Shown piece after piece: positions 1 to 8,577 of a DNA stretch of 64,000 nt (position 1 is the first letter of the stretch; the number at the start of each line of letters is the position of its first letter). Source of the stretch: DASRHT01 sp035293765 (lineage in GTDB: Bacteria > Chloroflexota > Ktedonobacteria > Ktedonobacterales > Ktedonobacteraceae). A program made the translations under genes and the position numbers. The notes beneath the pieces are model-generated. The model made no database searches and was not told the origin of the DNA. It saw only the letters and a list, made by a program, of their open reading frames with translations. The stretch covers positions 1-64,000 of the forward strand of contig DATGMF010000084.1 of NCBI GenBank assembly GCA_035293765.1. Direction: 5' to 3'.

Positions 1-124
<124 letters not shown>

Positions 125-284
125 GGGAGTCTCTCCTCTTCGGGTGAGAAGAGGACACTTCCAGGTCGGTTCCTATCTTTAAGATGGGAGTATAACCATT
201 GAGCTTATCTGACAGGTACAAAAATCGGTACTGTTAGGAGCCTTGCCACTCTTTAGTTGTCCAGGTGTTGATGCCTTTGTTTGC

Positions 285-358
285 GGGCTTTTAGCTCAGG
301 TGGTTAGAGCGCAGTCCTGATAAGACTGAGGTCCCTGGTTCGAGTCCAGGAAGGCCCA
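285..358 (+). tRNA. tRNA-Ile (GAT)
   Basis: A 74-nt cloverleaf: acceptor stem GGGCTTT pairing with AAGGCCC, D-arm TAGCTCAGGTGGTTAGAGC, anticodon GAT in the loop CTGATAA, and T-arm CTGGTTCGAGTCCAG. CCA is only partly encoded (discriminator A followed by CC). It lies in the spacer downstream of 16S, the standard place for tRNA-Ile in bacterial rRNA operons. Confidence 0.97.
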
Positions 359-367
359 CCCCTCCGA

Positions 368-440
368 GGGGACGTAGCTTAGTTGGAAGAGCGCCGCCTT
401 TGCACGGCGGAGGTCAGGGGTTCGAATCCCCTCGTCTCCA
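368..440 (+). tRNA. tRNA-Ala (TGC)
   Basis: A 73-nt cloverleaf: acceptor GGGGACG with CGTCTCC (one G-T wobble), D-arm TAGCTTAGTTGGAAGAGC, anticodon TGC in the loop, and T-arm AGGGGTTCGAATCCCCT. It follows tRNA-Ile by 9 nt, which is the classic Ile-Ala pair of the 16S-23S spacer, although here a 5S gene and not 23S follows. Confidence 0.97.
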
Positions 441-531
441 CTGGGAGAAAGCCTTCACTTGCTATGCACAGACGCAGTGGACGCGATCAATCGGGTCCCT
501 ACGGAGAATTGGACCGTTTGTACAAGCAGGT

Positions 532-651
532 GGGGTGGTGACTATAGCGAAAGGGAAACACCCGTTCCCATCCCGAACACGGTAGTTAAGCCTTTCAGCT
601 CCGACGATACTGTGGGGGTAGCCCCATGGGAAAATTGGACGTCGCCACTCC
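532..651 (+). rRNA. rrf: 5S ribosomal RNA
   Basis: Contains the conserved 5S core CCCGTTCCCATCCCGAACAC and the later helix around GGGGGTAGCCCC. The two ends pair as helix I: the stretch near 532-542 is complementary, with wobbles, to the stretch near 641-652. Exact ends are uncertain by a few bases. It lies about 90 nt after tRNA-Ala and directly before a rho-independent terminator, so transcription of this rRNA operon ends here without a 23S gene. Confidence 0.9.
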
Positions 652-652
652 A

Positions 653-677
653 CCCGCCTGTATGGGCGGTCTTTTTT
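653..677 (+). terminator. Rho-independent terminator of the 16S-tRNA-5S operon
   Basis: Stem CCCGCC (653-658) pairs with GGGCGG (664-669), followed by TC and a run of six T (672-677). It sits immediately after the 5S gene and faces the convergent coaX-like gene. Confidence 0.85.
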
Positions 678-701
678 ATGCCATTGACCGCGGCGAAAGA
701 G

Positions 702-1490
702 TTATCTCCGCTCGCGCAATTTCGCGTAGGCCAGCCTCAGCCCTTCCAGCGGCAGGTACTGATTAACATGCTGTATTTCAGGGATGATAGGAGCCATTAA
801 TTGGGCCAGGCCCCCGTGCGCTATGATTTTGACCTCGCTCTTCTCTTTGACGCCAGGAATTTCCTTACGCAGCCGACCGATTAAGCCCTGCACCAGACCA
901 ACATGCCCGTAAATGATTCCCGCTTGCATATTCTCGATGGTGTTTTTTCCCAGCGCGGAAGGTGGCGGCGTCAGGTCAACGCGATACAGGCGAGAAGCTG
1001 CATCGCTCAACGCTTCCGCCGAAATGATCAATCCGGGAGCAATGGCGCCTCCCAGGAAGTCCCCTTCGGGGGAGACGACGTCGAAGGTAGTGGCAGTGCT
1101 GAACGCGATCACGATGGCGGGACCACCATAAAGATGGTGCGCGGCTAATGTGGTCACGATGCGGTCTGAACCCAGCTCCCAGGGATTGTCAATGAGCAGC
1201 TTGAAGCCCAGATCCAGCCCGTGGCTGATCATCAGCGGCTCTTTGTTGCAGTAGTGTACAGCCAGATCGTGAAATACCGGGGTGAGCGGTGGCACGACGC
1301 TCGATATAATAATATCGTCAATATCTTCAAAACCTCGACCGGCATGCTGCATCAGATCGCGTAAAACCATCGCGTACTCGTCAGTGGTCCGCTGCCGCGC
1401 GGTCGATACTACCCAGTGGCGCTCCATCACTGCACTGTGATAGAGACCAAACTTAATATTCGTGTTGCTGATATCAATAGCAAGCAGCAT
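702..1490 (-). CDS. coaX: Type III pantothenate kinase-like protein (CoaX family), altered motifs
   Basis: A 262-residue member of the ASKHA-fold CoaX family, which phosphorylates pantothenate in the first step of coenzyme A synthesis. The start at 1490 is chosen because GGAG lies 7 nt upstream; a longer reading would begin at 1502 without a site. Asp6 of the first phosphate motif (DISNTN; usual form D-x-G-N-T) and Asp109 of GSDR are present, as are VVP and GGAIAPG. The second phosphate motif, normally D-x-G-T-A-T-T, reads A129-F-S-T-A-T-T, so its Asp and Gly are replaced; a Ser also replaces the Gly of DIGNT. Length is normal for the family. The family call is firm; full kinase activity is less certain. 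It converges on the rRNA operon. Confidence 0.88.
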   Translation of the reverse strand: MLLAIDISNTNIKFGLYHSAVMERHWVVSTARQRTTDEYAMVLRDLMQHAGRGFEDIDDIIISSVVPPLTPVFHDLAVHYCNKEPLMISHGLDLGFKLLIDNPWELGSDRIVTTLAAHHLYGGPAIVIAFSTATTFDVVSPEGDFLGGAIAPGLIISAEALSDAASRLYRVDLTPPPSALGKNTIENMQAGIIYGHVGLVQGLIGRLRKEIPGVKEKSEVKIIAHGGLAQLMAPIIPEIQHVNQYLPLEGLRLAYAKLRERR

Positions 1491-1517
1491 AACAAACTCC
1501 AAATTCCCTGAGTGCGA

Positions 1518-2201
1518 TTACTTCATACTATGCTGCACATCGGCGGCATATTGTTTTAAGAGACCACCAATAGCGAAGGGGTCTCCGTAAGCTTCATCGG
1601 TGACAACGGTTATTTCGTTATCTGTACGTGTATCGATGAAGGCCAGCGAAGTAGGAGTGCGCATGCGCTTGCGGCGCCAGCGTGTGCCAGATGAACTGAG
1701 GCCGCGTCCGAAAAAGAAGCCCGTAATGCCTTCCCCCATTCCCGGAACGCCTCTAACGCCACTCTCTGTCTGTGGAGGAGGTGTCCGATCAACGGGAGGC
1801 AATCCTCTGGCCGTGACATGACGTACATGTTCCAGCGGCACCAGGATAATTTTATTGCCTTCTTGTTTCACGAAATGATCAGGCGTAATAACGATAATAT
1901 GCTTCTCTGACTGACTTAAACGGCGTATATCGATGATAACAAGATAGATGCTGCCCAGTCCAATGAATAAGAACATTCCCAGTAAGATGGTACTGAAGGT
2001 CGCTGGAAACCAGCCGCGCTGATAGTTAAAAGGGATGACGATACTGGCAACCAGTGCGAATAATCCAAGCCCAAGAATAATGCCGAAGATCCATCCCACA
2101 ATGCCGAGGACAACTTTGCTGCGTAAAAGCGGAAACACAATCCAGCCGTGAGGAAGGTCTGAGCCTGATCTGGTTTGTGCGAGTATCTCTTCTGCTTCCA
2201 T
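1518..2201 (-). CDS. Membrane protein with PH-like domain
   Basis: A 227-residue protein of unknown function. The start at 2201 has AAGGAGG 8 nt upstream; an upstream in-frame Met at 2249 lacks this. Two hydrophobic segments (roughly residues 28-58 and 66-95) form a membrane hairpin. It is followed by a soluble region beginning KHIIVITPDHFVKQEG that resembles bacterial PH-like (bPH2) domains, and by a Pro- and Arg-rich stretch. It lies 27 bp upstream of the coaX-like start on the same strand, so the two are probably co-transcribed. No catalytic motif is visible. Confidence 0.7.
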   Translation of the reverse strand: MEAEEILAQTRSGSDLPHGWIVFPLLRSKVVLGIVGWIFGIILGLGLFALVASIVIPFNYQRGWFPATFSTILLGMFLFIGLGSIYLVIIDIRRLSQSEKHIIVITPDHFVKQEGNKIILVPLEHVRHVTARGLPPVDRTPPPQTESGVRGVPGMGEGITGFFFGRGLSSSGTRWRRKRMRTPTSLAFIDTRTDNEITVVTDEAYGDPFAIGGLLKQYAADVQHSMK

Positions 2202-2447
2202 GACATATTCCTCCTTAGCAGTCGATGAGCCAATGATAGTGAGTGACATAATATCCCGCTTAGTTTTGATACTATAACATATTTCTAACGGAGGGGTGTA
2301 TAGCCTGTGATTCAGTTCAAATCCCGGCTCTATTTGTTCCTCAGTGTATCATATTGTAAAGTTTTGTGAAACGTCCTGAATGGCAATTGAAGCAACAAAA
2401 ATGAGGCATATCTGGTATGCCTCATGCTGGGAACGTGCCTTGCCAGT

Positions 2448-3101
2448 CTATCCTGGTAAACGTGCGAGAATTTGTTGCAAGAGTGTTGTATGTTCTGCGA
2501 AACGCTGACGCATCTCCGTTTGCAATCCGGCAACTTTGCCATCTAATCCAGCAATTTTGCTATCCTGCTCGCTGAAACGCTGACGCATCTCCGTTTGCAA
2601 TCCGGCAACTTTGCCATCTAATCCGGCAACTTTGCCATCTAATCCGGCAACTTTGCCATCTAATCCGGCAACTTTGCCATCTAATCTGGCAACTTTGCCA
2701 TCTAATCCGGCAACTTTGCCATCTAATCCAGCAACTTTGCCATCTAATCCAGCAACTTTGTCATCTAATCCGGCAATTTTGTCATCTAATCCGGCAATTT
2801 TGCTATTCTGCTCGCTGAAACGTTGACGCATCTCCGTTTGTAGGCCCACGACCTTCCCATCTAGTTTGGTGAACTGCTCTCTCAGTTCAGCTAACTGATG
2901 GTTCGTAAACTGATCGTGGCTTATCAACGTATCAAAAATCTTGTTATTCTGCTCGTTTACCTTTTCAAGAGTGGCTTTGTTCACTAAAGCTCCTAATGCT
3001 ATGTTCATGAGTTCAATAGCTCTCTGAAGTTCAGTATTCGATCTCTTGAGTTCAGTATGTTCTTGTTCAAGGGCCTGTACCCGTTCTTCGATGGTTGGCA
3101 T
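2448..3101 (-). CDS. Heptad-repeat coiled-coil protein
   Basis: A 217-residue soluble protein that should be almost wholly coiled coil. The N-terminal third (EERVQALEQEHTELKRSN...) is a regular coiled coil. The centre carries about ten tandem seven-residue units of the type KVAGLDG, bounded by blocks reading GLQTEMRQRFSEQ. Val/Ile and Leu repeat with 7-residue spacing, as expected of a long rod or trimeric stalk. AAGGGGGA upstream serves as ribosome-binding site. The family is not recognised; many Ktedonobacteria proteins have this build. The heptads are encoded by near-identical 21-bp units, so copy number may vary by slippage. Confidence 0.7.
   Translation of the reverse strand: MPTIEERVQALEQEHTELKRSNTELQRAIELMNIALGALVNKATLEKVNEQNNKIFDTLISHDQFTNHQLAELREQFTKLDGKVVGLQTEMRQRFSEQNSKIAGLDDKIAGLDDKVAGLDGKVAGLDGKVAGLDGKVARLDGKVAGLDGKVAGLDGKVAGLDGKVAGLQTEMRQRFSEQDSKIAGLDGKVAGLQTEMRQRFAEHTTLLQQILARLPG
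2598..2806 (-). repeat. 21-bp tandem repeat array inside the coiled-coil gene
   Basis: On the plus strand the unit reads about AATCCGGCAACTTTGCCATCT, repeated nine to ten times with single-base variants (CAACTTTGTCATCT, CAATTTTGTCATCT). Each unit encodes one KVAGLDG-type heptad in the minus-strand gene. A further isolated unit lies near 2524-2560. Confidence 0.85.
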
Positions 3102-3319
3102 TAGTTATTCCCCCTTACGTTAATCCATAATCCACGCGTCACTTAACCAATAATGGTATGATACATCAGGTTTGTGGTTTTGTCTAGCTTTAGCTTATTT
3201 GTACTGTATGATTGCATGTATGCCTGAGCATTCTACATCAATGATAATTTTGGTAGTATATTTGGAAGGGGCAGGGACCAGCGCCGCTCCTACGTCGAAA
3301 ACAAAGGCCCAGAATACGG

Positions 3320-3325
3320 TATAAT
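3320..3325 (+). promoter_or_regulatory. Likely -10 box of the helicase fusion gene
   Basis: A perfect TATAAT at 3320-3325 lies 44 bp before the start codon of the fusion gene. No convincing -35 is seen at 17 bp; TCGAAA at 3295-3300 is a poor match with 19-bp spacing. The rest of the 268-bp gap between the divergent genes (3102-3369) shows nothing else recognisable. Confidence 0.45.
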
Positions 3326-3369
3326 AAAGGGTGGCGTGTAATTCTGGTTCAGTTTGAGAGGGCAGCATT

Positions 3370-6300
3370 ATGGATAACCGTATGCGTATAATGGCGGTGG
3401 AAGCGGCTCGTCTGGTTCTACGGCTCTACCGCGAAGAGCATCCTGAATGGGTCGATGATAGGACCCCGCTGGATGAGCTGGTGAGCTGGCTGGGATTGCA
3501 AGTTGAGACCTTTCACCCCGACGATTATAAGCCGGGAACATACGGCTTCGTGGACGCGGATGAGGACGAGAATCTGATCTGGCTGTGCCGCGATTTGTCG
3601 GAGATGCTGCGCCGCTTTACGCTCGCACACGAGTTGGGCCACGCCATTTTGCACTGCCACGGCGGAAGCCGTGTCCAGACGCTGGCAAACAAGCTAGCCG
3701 AGCTTTCCAGCGCCGAACCTTTATCGCAGACTCTTCCCGATCCTTCTCATACGGACCCGTGTCATGAGATGGATGTCCAGGAGAATATGACCTGGCTACT
3801 CGATCAGGAGCAATTTCAAGAGGCACTGGGCATTGGACAGGACTATGATCCGCGTAGCCAGCGCGAACTGGCTGCCAATATCTTTGCTGCTGAACTACTA
3901 ATGCCGATTGAACGACTGCACAGGCTTTACCTGATTGAATGCGTTCCCCCGCAGAGTCTGGCGGATATTTTCGCTGTCTCCAACGCGGCCATGCTTAATC
4001 GGCTCGCCGGATTGCTCAAAGAGCACGTTAGTCCGGCAGGGGAGATTACTGAAGGGGCAACTCAACCGCAAGCTCCTGCGGTTGCTGCTCCCAAAAAGCA
4101 GTATGACGAATTCCAGCAAGCGGCGATAGAAGCTCCCACGCCTTCGCTGATTGTGGCAGGCCCGGGCAGCGGCAAGACCAGCACGCTAATCGGGCGCACG
4201 GAATACATTATTCGTACCCTGGGCGTCCCATCACAGCAGATTTTAGCCTTGACGTTCTCGCGCAAAGCTGCCCAGGAGATGGAGGAACGGCTGCGGCAGC
4301 TCCTGGCGGGCGCATATGCATTGCCCAAAGTGAGCACTTTCCACGCCTTTTGCGCTGATATGCTGCGACAATATGGGCAGCTTGTGGGGCTGCGCCAGGA
4401 TTTTGCTCTGATTGATGAGGCAGAAGGTTATTTCCTTTTGCGCCAGCAGGCAAACGCTCTGCGTTTACGACACTATCAGAAGCTCCACTCGCCCACTTAT
4501 TATTTTCCTGATATGCTGAAGGCAATCTCACGGGCGAAAGATGAGCTGATGGCGCCAGAAGCGTATACCGATCTGGCGCAACGGATGAAAGAGCAGGCAC
4601 AGGACGATGAAGCGATAGAGCAGGCGGAAAAAGCTCTGGAGGTTGCCCAGGCGTATGTTCTCTATGAGCAAGAGCTGCGACGAAGGGGTGATACCGATTT
4701 TGGCGGATTGCTGCTGCTCGCCGTCCAGTTGTTCCGCCAGCATCCCGAGGTGCTACAGGAGCAACAGCAAAAGTACCGGCATATTCTCGTGGACGAGTTC
4801 CAGGATGTTAATCGTGCCAGCGGCGTACTGTTACGCGATCTGGCAGGTGAGGAGCAGCGCGTCTGGGTAGTGGGAGACGCGAATCAGGCAATTTATAGCT
4901 TCCGGGGCGCTTCTCCCGCTAATATCAGCCAGTTCACGCAAGATTTTCCGCAGGCAAAGGTGTTGCCACTCAGTCGCAACTATCGCTCACGGCCCGATCT
5001 GGTGGCGGTGGCTGAAGCGTTTCGTTGCAAACACCTGGAACCGAACGAGCAGCCCGGCAAGAATCAGCCTGCACGCTTCGTTCATTCTGATGTTTCTATT
5101 GCGCTGGCGCAGGCAGCGGACGATACCAGCGAACTGGCAGGGCTGGTGCAGGATATTCGCTACAAGCATGCGAGCGGCTATGCCTACAAAGATATAGTCA
5201 TACTCTGCCGAACGCGTGCGCAAGCCCAGAAGATTTCGCGTGTGCTGGCTGCGGAAGGGCTGCCGGTGATTGAGCGCGGGGGTACGCTCGAACAGGCGTA
5301 TATAAAAGACCTGCTTTCGATCATCCTTTTGCTCACAGATCAAAGCGGCATGGGGTTGCTGCGAGCGGCCCGGCAGCGTGAACATCCTCTGTCTCAAAGC
5401 GATATAGAAGCATTCCTGCTGGCTGCCAGCAAGCAGCATGTCAGTCCCAGAACGCTGCTTTTTGCTGGCGAGGTGCCGCTCAGCGTGAGTGTAGAGGGCC
5501 ACCGTTCGCTGCGTCGCCTTGCACAGATTTTGCAGGCATTGCAGCGCGCCCCCGATACCTGGTCGCTCCTTGCTCAATATCTCCTGATCGAGACGTCTCT
5601 GGTACGCGATCTGATAGCCGATGAACATAAGCAGCATGGCACGATGCTTGCCGATTACGACAGAATATTGCAACTGGCTCGCCACTACGATCAGCAGCAA
5701 CGAGCTCATCTCAGACAACACAAGCAGGAAGGGAGCGAGGAGGATGAATATGCCGCTGAGCTCTTGCTGGAAGAGCGCCTAAAAGGCTTTCTCGAATACC
5801 TCAGCTTGCTGGTCCTGTTGCGTCAGGATGGAGCGAGCAGACAGGGGAGCGGGGAAGATGAGGCGGAGAGCGCCAACATTATTCGCGTGATGACCGTTCA
5901 TGCCAGTAAAGGACTGGAGTTCCCGGTAGTGTACCTGCCAGGTCTGGTACAGCGTCGTTTCCCGTTGCAAGCCCGTTCAAGTCCCGTTCCAGCCCCTGAA
6001 GGGATGCTGCCGCCGGAAAGTGTGGGGAACCTCGCCCATGAAAATGGCGAATCCTGCCTTTTCTACGTCGGTGTGACGCGGGCGCGCGATCATCTCGTCC
6101 TAAGCTATAGCGAGCGTTATGGCAAGCAAAAGTATAAACGCTCGCCCTACCTTGATGCGCTGGAGACGGGAGTGCCCGCTAAACGTATTACCTTCTTGAG
6201 ATGGGAACCGGAAACCATCAGTCTCACCATTTCTGCTGAAGAGGCTGACGAGCAGGCGGAACTCGCTCCACCCGGCCCTGGAGAAGAGTTTATTCATGCC

Positions 6301-7041
6301 ATGAAGCCTGCAACGTTGAGCGCGGGCGCCATCGAAGCCTATCAGCGTTGTCCACGTCAGTACGCCTACAGCGCCATCTATCGCTTTGGAAATCGGGCTG
6401 ACGCCTATCAGCTTTTCTGGCAAGCGACGCACAAAGCCGTTGAGGACCTGCACAAACGTGCGCGACAGGAGGATGGTAGCGGACAGAGTCGGATTCTGGC
6501 GGAAGAAGAAGCGCGTGCGCTCTATACGCAGCACTGGCAGGCGCTCGGGGGTCATCTGGCACCATTTGCAGAAATGTACGAGGAACATGGGCATAGCATC
6601 ATAGAGGCCGTGCGGCGCAATTTGAGCATACAGGAAGATGTGAACTGGGAGGCTCGTCCGCGTTATAACGTAGAGATAGCAGGCAGAACCGTTCATGTCA
6701 CTGTGGATCGTGTAGAAGCCTCAAATCAGACGGGTACGCCCGCCAGGTTTGTGCGTACGCGTTTTGGCAAGCGCAAAGATAAGCCCGTGGCCGAGATGCG
6801 CGAGCTATTCTACGTCCTGGCCTCGCGTCAGCTACATCCGGGGCAGAGCATAGAATTGCATAGCCATAATATGAGTACGGGCGAGATGGTGCCGGTCAAA
6901 ATGACAGCCAGGAAGGAACAGAGCCTTTACGAAGACGTGGAGCGGAGCATTCAGGGATTGGAAAGCAACGCATATCCGGCGCAACCGGCAGAGCCATTTC
7001 GCTGCCCCGGTTGCCCCTTCTTCTTAATTTGCCCTGCCTGA
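3370..7041 (+). CDS. ImmA/IrrE-type metallopeptidase fused to UvrD-family helicase and Fe-S nuclease-fold domain
   Basis: A 1223-residue three-part protein. Residues 1-220: ImmA/IrrE-like zinc peptidase with HELGH (87-91) and the partner helix ELAANIFAAELLMP (166-179). Residues 245-910: superfamily 1A helicase with Walker A AGPGSGKT (263-270), TFSRKAAQEM (motif Ia), Walker B VDEFQDVN (474-481), GDANQAIYSFRGA (502-514), SRNYRS (535-540), GLEFPVVYLPG near 848 and YVGVTRAR near 899. Residues 980-1223: AddB/Cas4-like domain with Cys994 and C-terminal Cys1212, Cys1215, Cys1221, the spacing of a 4Fe-4S cluster. Helicase-nucleases of this type process DNA ends; ImmA/IrrE peptidases cleave repressors after damage or stress. 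In the nuclease fold TVDRVE is visible, but the usual D/E-x-K strand reads FVRTRFGK, so cutting activity is doubtful. The gene stands alone and divergent from its neighbour. Confidence 0.9.
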   Translation: MDNRMRIMAVEAARLVLRLYREEHPEWVDDRTPLDELVSWLGLQVETFHPDDYKPGTYGFVDADEDENLIWLCRDLSEMLRRFTLAHELGHAILHCHGGSRVQTLANKLAELSSAEPLSQTLPDPSHTDPCHEMDVQENMTWLLDQEQFQEALGIGQDYDPRSQRELAANIFAAELLMPIERLHRLYLIECVPPQSLADIFAVSNAAMLNRLAGLLKEHVSPAGEITEGATQPQAPAVAAPKKQYDEFQQAAIEAPTPSLIVAGPGSGKTSTLIGRTEYIIRTLGVPSQQILALTFSRKAAQEMEERLRQLLAGAYALPKVSTFHAFCADMLRQYGQLVGLRQDFALIDEAEGYFLLRQQANALRLRHYQKLHSPTYYFPDMLKAISRAKDELMAPEAYTDLAQRMKEQAQDDEAIEQAEKALEVAQAYVLYEQELRRRGDTDFGGLLLLAVQLFRQHPEVLQEQQQKYRHILVDEFQDVNRASGVLLRDLAGEEQRVWVVGDANQAIYSFRGASPANISQFTQDFPQAKVLPLSRNYRSRPDLVAVAEAFRCKHLEPNEQPGKNQPARFVHSDVSIALAQAADDTSELAGLVQDIRYKHASGYAYKDIVILCRTRAQAQKISRVLAAEGLPVIERGGTLEQAYIKDLLSIILLLTDQSGMGLLRAARQREHPLSQSDIEAFLLAASKQHVSPRTLLFAGEVPLSVSVEGHRSLRRLAQILQALQRAPDTWSLLAQYLLIETSLVRDLIADEHKQHGTMLADYDRILQLARHYDQQQRAHLRQHKQEGSEEDEYAAELLLEERLKGFLEYLSLLVLLRQDGASRQGSGEDEAESANIIRVMTVHASKGLEFPVVYLPGLVQRRFPLQARSSPVPAPEGMLPPESVGNLAHENGESCLFYVGVTRARDHLVLSYSERYGKQKYKRSPYLDALETGVPAKRITFLRWEPETISLTISAEEADEQAELAPPGPGEEFIHAMKPATLSAGAIEAYQRCPRQYAYSAIYRFGNRADAYQLFWQATHKAVEDLHKRARQEDGSGQSRILAEEEARALYTQHWQALGGHLAPFAEMYEEHGHSIIEAVRRNLSIQEDVNWEARPRYNVEIAGRTVHVTVDRVEASNQTGTPARFVRTRFGKRKDKPVAEMRELFYVLASRQLHPGQSIELHSHNMSTGEMVPVKMTARKEQSLYEDVERSIQGLESNAYPAQPAEPFRCPGCPFFLICPA

Positions 7042-7072
7042 CGCGCTCTGGAAGGTTGCCGTCAGGCGCTGA

Positions 7073-7798
7073 CTACTGCTGAGCGTTGCCGTACACGCCG
7101 CGATATTGCGCGGGCAGCAGAGCCGCGATGCTCTGCATTACCTGTTCAGTGGCGTTATTAATCTCTTCGCGGGTAATCTTCACTCCCTGTGGTTTTAGCT
7201 CAATTGGTTCGCCATAGACAATAGTGACGCGAGCGCCAAATTTTTTTAACGCGTTTTCGCTACCCCAGATTGCCACGGGAATCACCGGTACGCCTGAACG
7301 TAAAGCAATCATCCCGAGTCCGGCATGGCCGCGTGCCAGAGTGCGCGTCTTACTCCGTGTCCCCTCGGGGAAAATGACCAGCACCCTGCCATTTTTTAGC
7401 TGCTCATCGGCGGCGCGCATAGACTGGCGATCAGCTTCGCCACGCTTCACCGGGAATGCCCCTAGAAAGCGTACCACCCAGCTGACTTTGTTGTGGAACG
7501 TCTCCTCTTTTGCCATATAGATCACTTTCCCCGGTATATAGGCAGCTATGAGAGGGATATCGGTCCATGAGAGATGATTGGCAGCAATAATATATGGCCC
7601 TTTTCTAGGAATATTATAACGTCCACGCACGCTTACTCGGACAATAATGGCAAAAATAAAGAGGACGACCCAGCGTAGCATCTCATAGACGACGCGTGGA
7701 GTGGAGTACGGCACGTATAAATTTTTTTCGGGCTTTCCAGGTTTTCCAGGCTTCTCCGGCTTCCCTATCTCTGCTTGAGTGGTCACATCCTGTGTCAT
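7073..7798 (-). CDS. plsC: 1-acyl-sn-glycerol-3-phosphate acyltransferase (PlsC family)
   Basis: A 241-residue membrane-associated acyltransferase that should add the second acyl chain in phosphatidic acid synthesis. The catalytic NHLSWTD (74-80; N-H-x4-D motif) and the substrate-binding FPEGTRS (143-149) are intact. One hydrophobic segment (about 37-55) anchors the N-terminus. Residues 12-25 are an odd run of Gly-Lys-Pro-Glu repeats (GKPEKPGKPGKPEK) absent from typical PlsC. The start lies 2 bp after the cmk stop, so the two are co-transcribed in the order seen in many bacteria (cmk-plsC). Confidence 0.92.
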   Translation of the reverse strand: MTQDVTTQAEIGKPEKPGKPGKPEKNLYVPYSTPRVVYEMLRWVVLFIFAIIVRVSVRGRYNIPRKGPYIIAANHLSWTDIPLIAAYIPGKVIYMAKEETFHNKVSWVVRFLGAFPVKRGEADRQSMRAADEQLKNGRVLVIFPEGTRSKTRTLARGHAGLGMIALRSGVPVIPVAIWGSENALKKFGARVTIVYGEPIELKPQGVKITREEINNATEQVMQSIAALLPAQYRGVYGNAQQ

Positions 7799-7800
7799 AC

Positions 7801-8481
7801 TCAGTCCTCCAGATAATGGTAGATTAACTCCAATACTTGTGCGATGCTCAGATGATCGGTCTCTACAATGATCGCATCCTTCGCCGGTTGCATGTTATCA
7901 TGATCGAGGTTGTCGCGACGCTGAATCTCTTTGACGACCGTGGGGAAAGAAGGCAGGAGAGGATTATGAGCTCCCAGGCGCTCTATCAGTTCTGCATGGC
8001 GGCGGCGAGCGCGTTCCTCCACACTGGCTGTAAGATAAATCTTGAGTTCCGCCTCTGGAAGGACCACCGCTCCAATATCGCGTCCCACCATGACGACCTG
8101 ACCGCGAGCCGCTATTGCTCGTTGCTGCGCGATCAGAATAGAGCGTACTTCGGAGTGGGACGAGACGATTGATACCGTGCCTGTCACCGCCGCGCTGCGA
8201 ATATCCCAGGTGATATCGCGACTGCGGGCCGTCACCGTATATTGTCGTCCATCCGCCACACTCGGTTTGCTGATCACAATTTCGGCGTGGCGGGCGAGCT
8301 GCTCTAAAGCCGGCCCGTTGTGGATATCTATGCTTTCATGCAATGCCAGCCATGCGACCGCGCGGTACATAGCTCCCGTATCAATGTAGAGGTAGCCCAA
8401 TCGCCGGGCCAGTTGTTCTCCGATGGTACTTTTGCCGGAACCGGCGGGGCCGTCTATGGCAATGCATCGTGGCTCTCGCAT
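7801..8481 (-). CDS. cmk: Cytidylate kinase
   Basis: A 226-residue P-loop kinase that phosphorylates CMP and dCMP. The Walker A GPAGSGKS (11-18) and the family signature YIDTGAMYRAVAW are intact, as are VGRDIGAVVLPEA and the lid segment RRHAEL near 160. Length is typical. It is the middle gene of a minus-strand group (pseudouridine synthase, cmk, plsC). Confidence 0.96.
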   Translation of the reverse strand: MREPRCIAIDGPAGSGKSTIGEQLARRLGYLYIDTGAMYRAVAWLALHESIDIHNGPALEQLARHAEIVISKPSVADGRQYTVTARSRDITWDIRSAAVTGTVSIVSSHSEVRSILIAQQRAIAARGQVVMVGRDIGAVVLPEAELKIYLTASVEERARRRHAELIERLGAHNPLLPSFPTVVKEIQRRDNLDHDNMQPAKDAIIVETDHLSIAQVLELIYHYLED

Positions 8482-8577
8482 GAATCCTCCACTAGTTGAT
8501 GAGAAATATTCTTACCGCTATCTTACCACCACAGATTTTCGCGTGTCTAGAATCCGTTTCGGCTCAGTTCCGGTTCC

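Noticed and set aside
2598..2806. Short regular repeats that could suggest a CRISPR array
   Set aside because: The units are contiguous without spacers, in frame and code for coiled-coil heptads.
4987..5721. A 244-codon open frame antisense to the helicase fusion gene
   Set aside because: It lies opposite a strongly conserved helicase region and has no family features.
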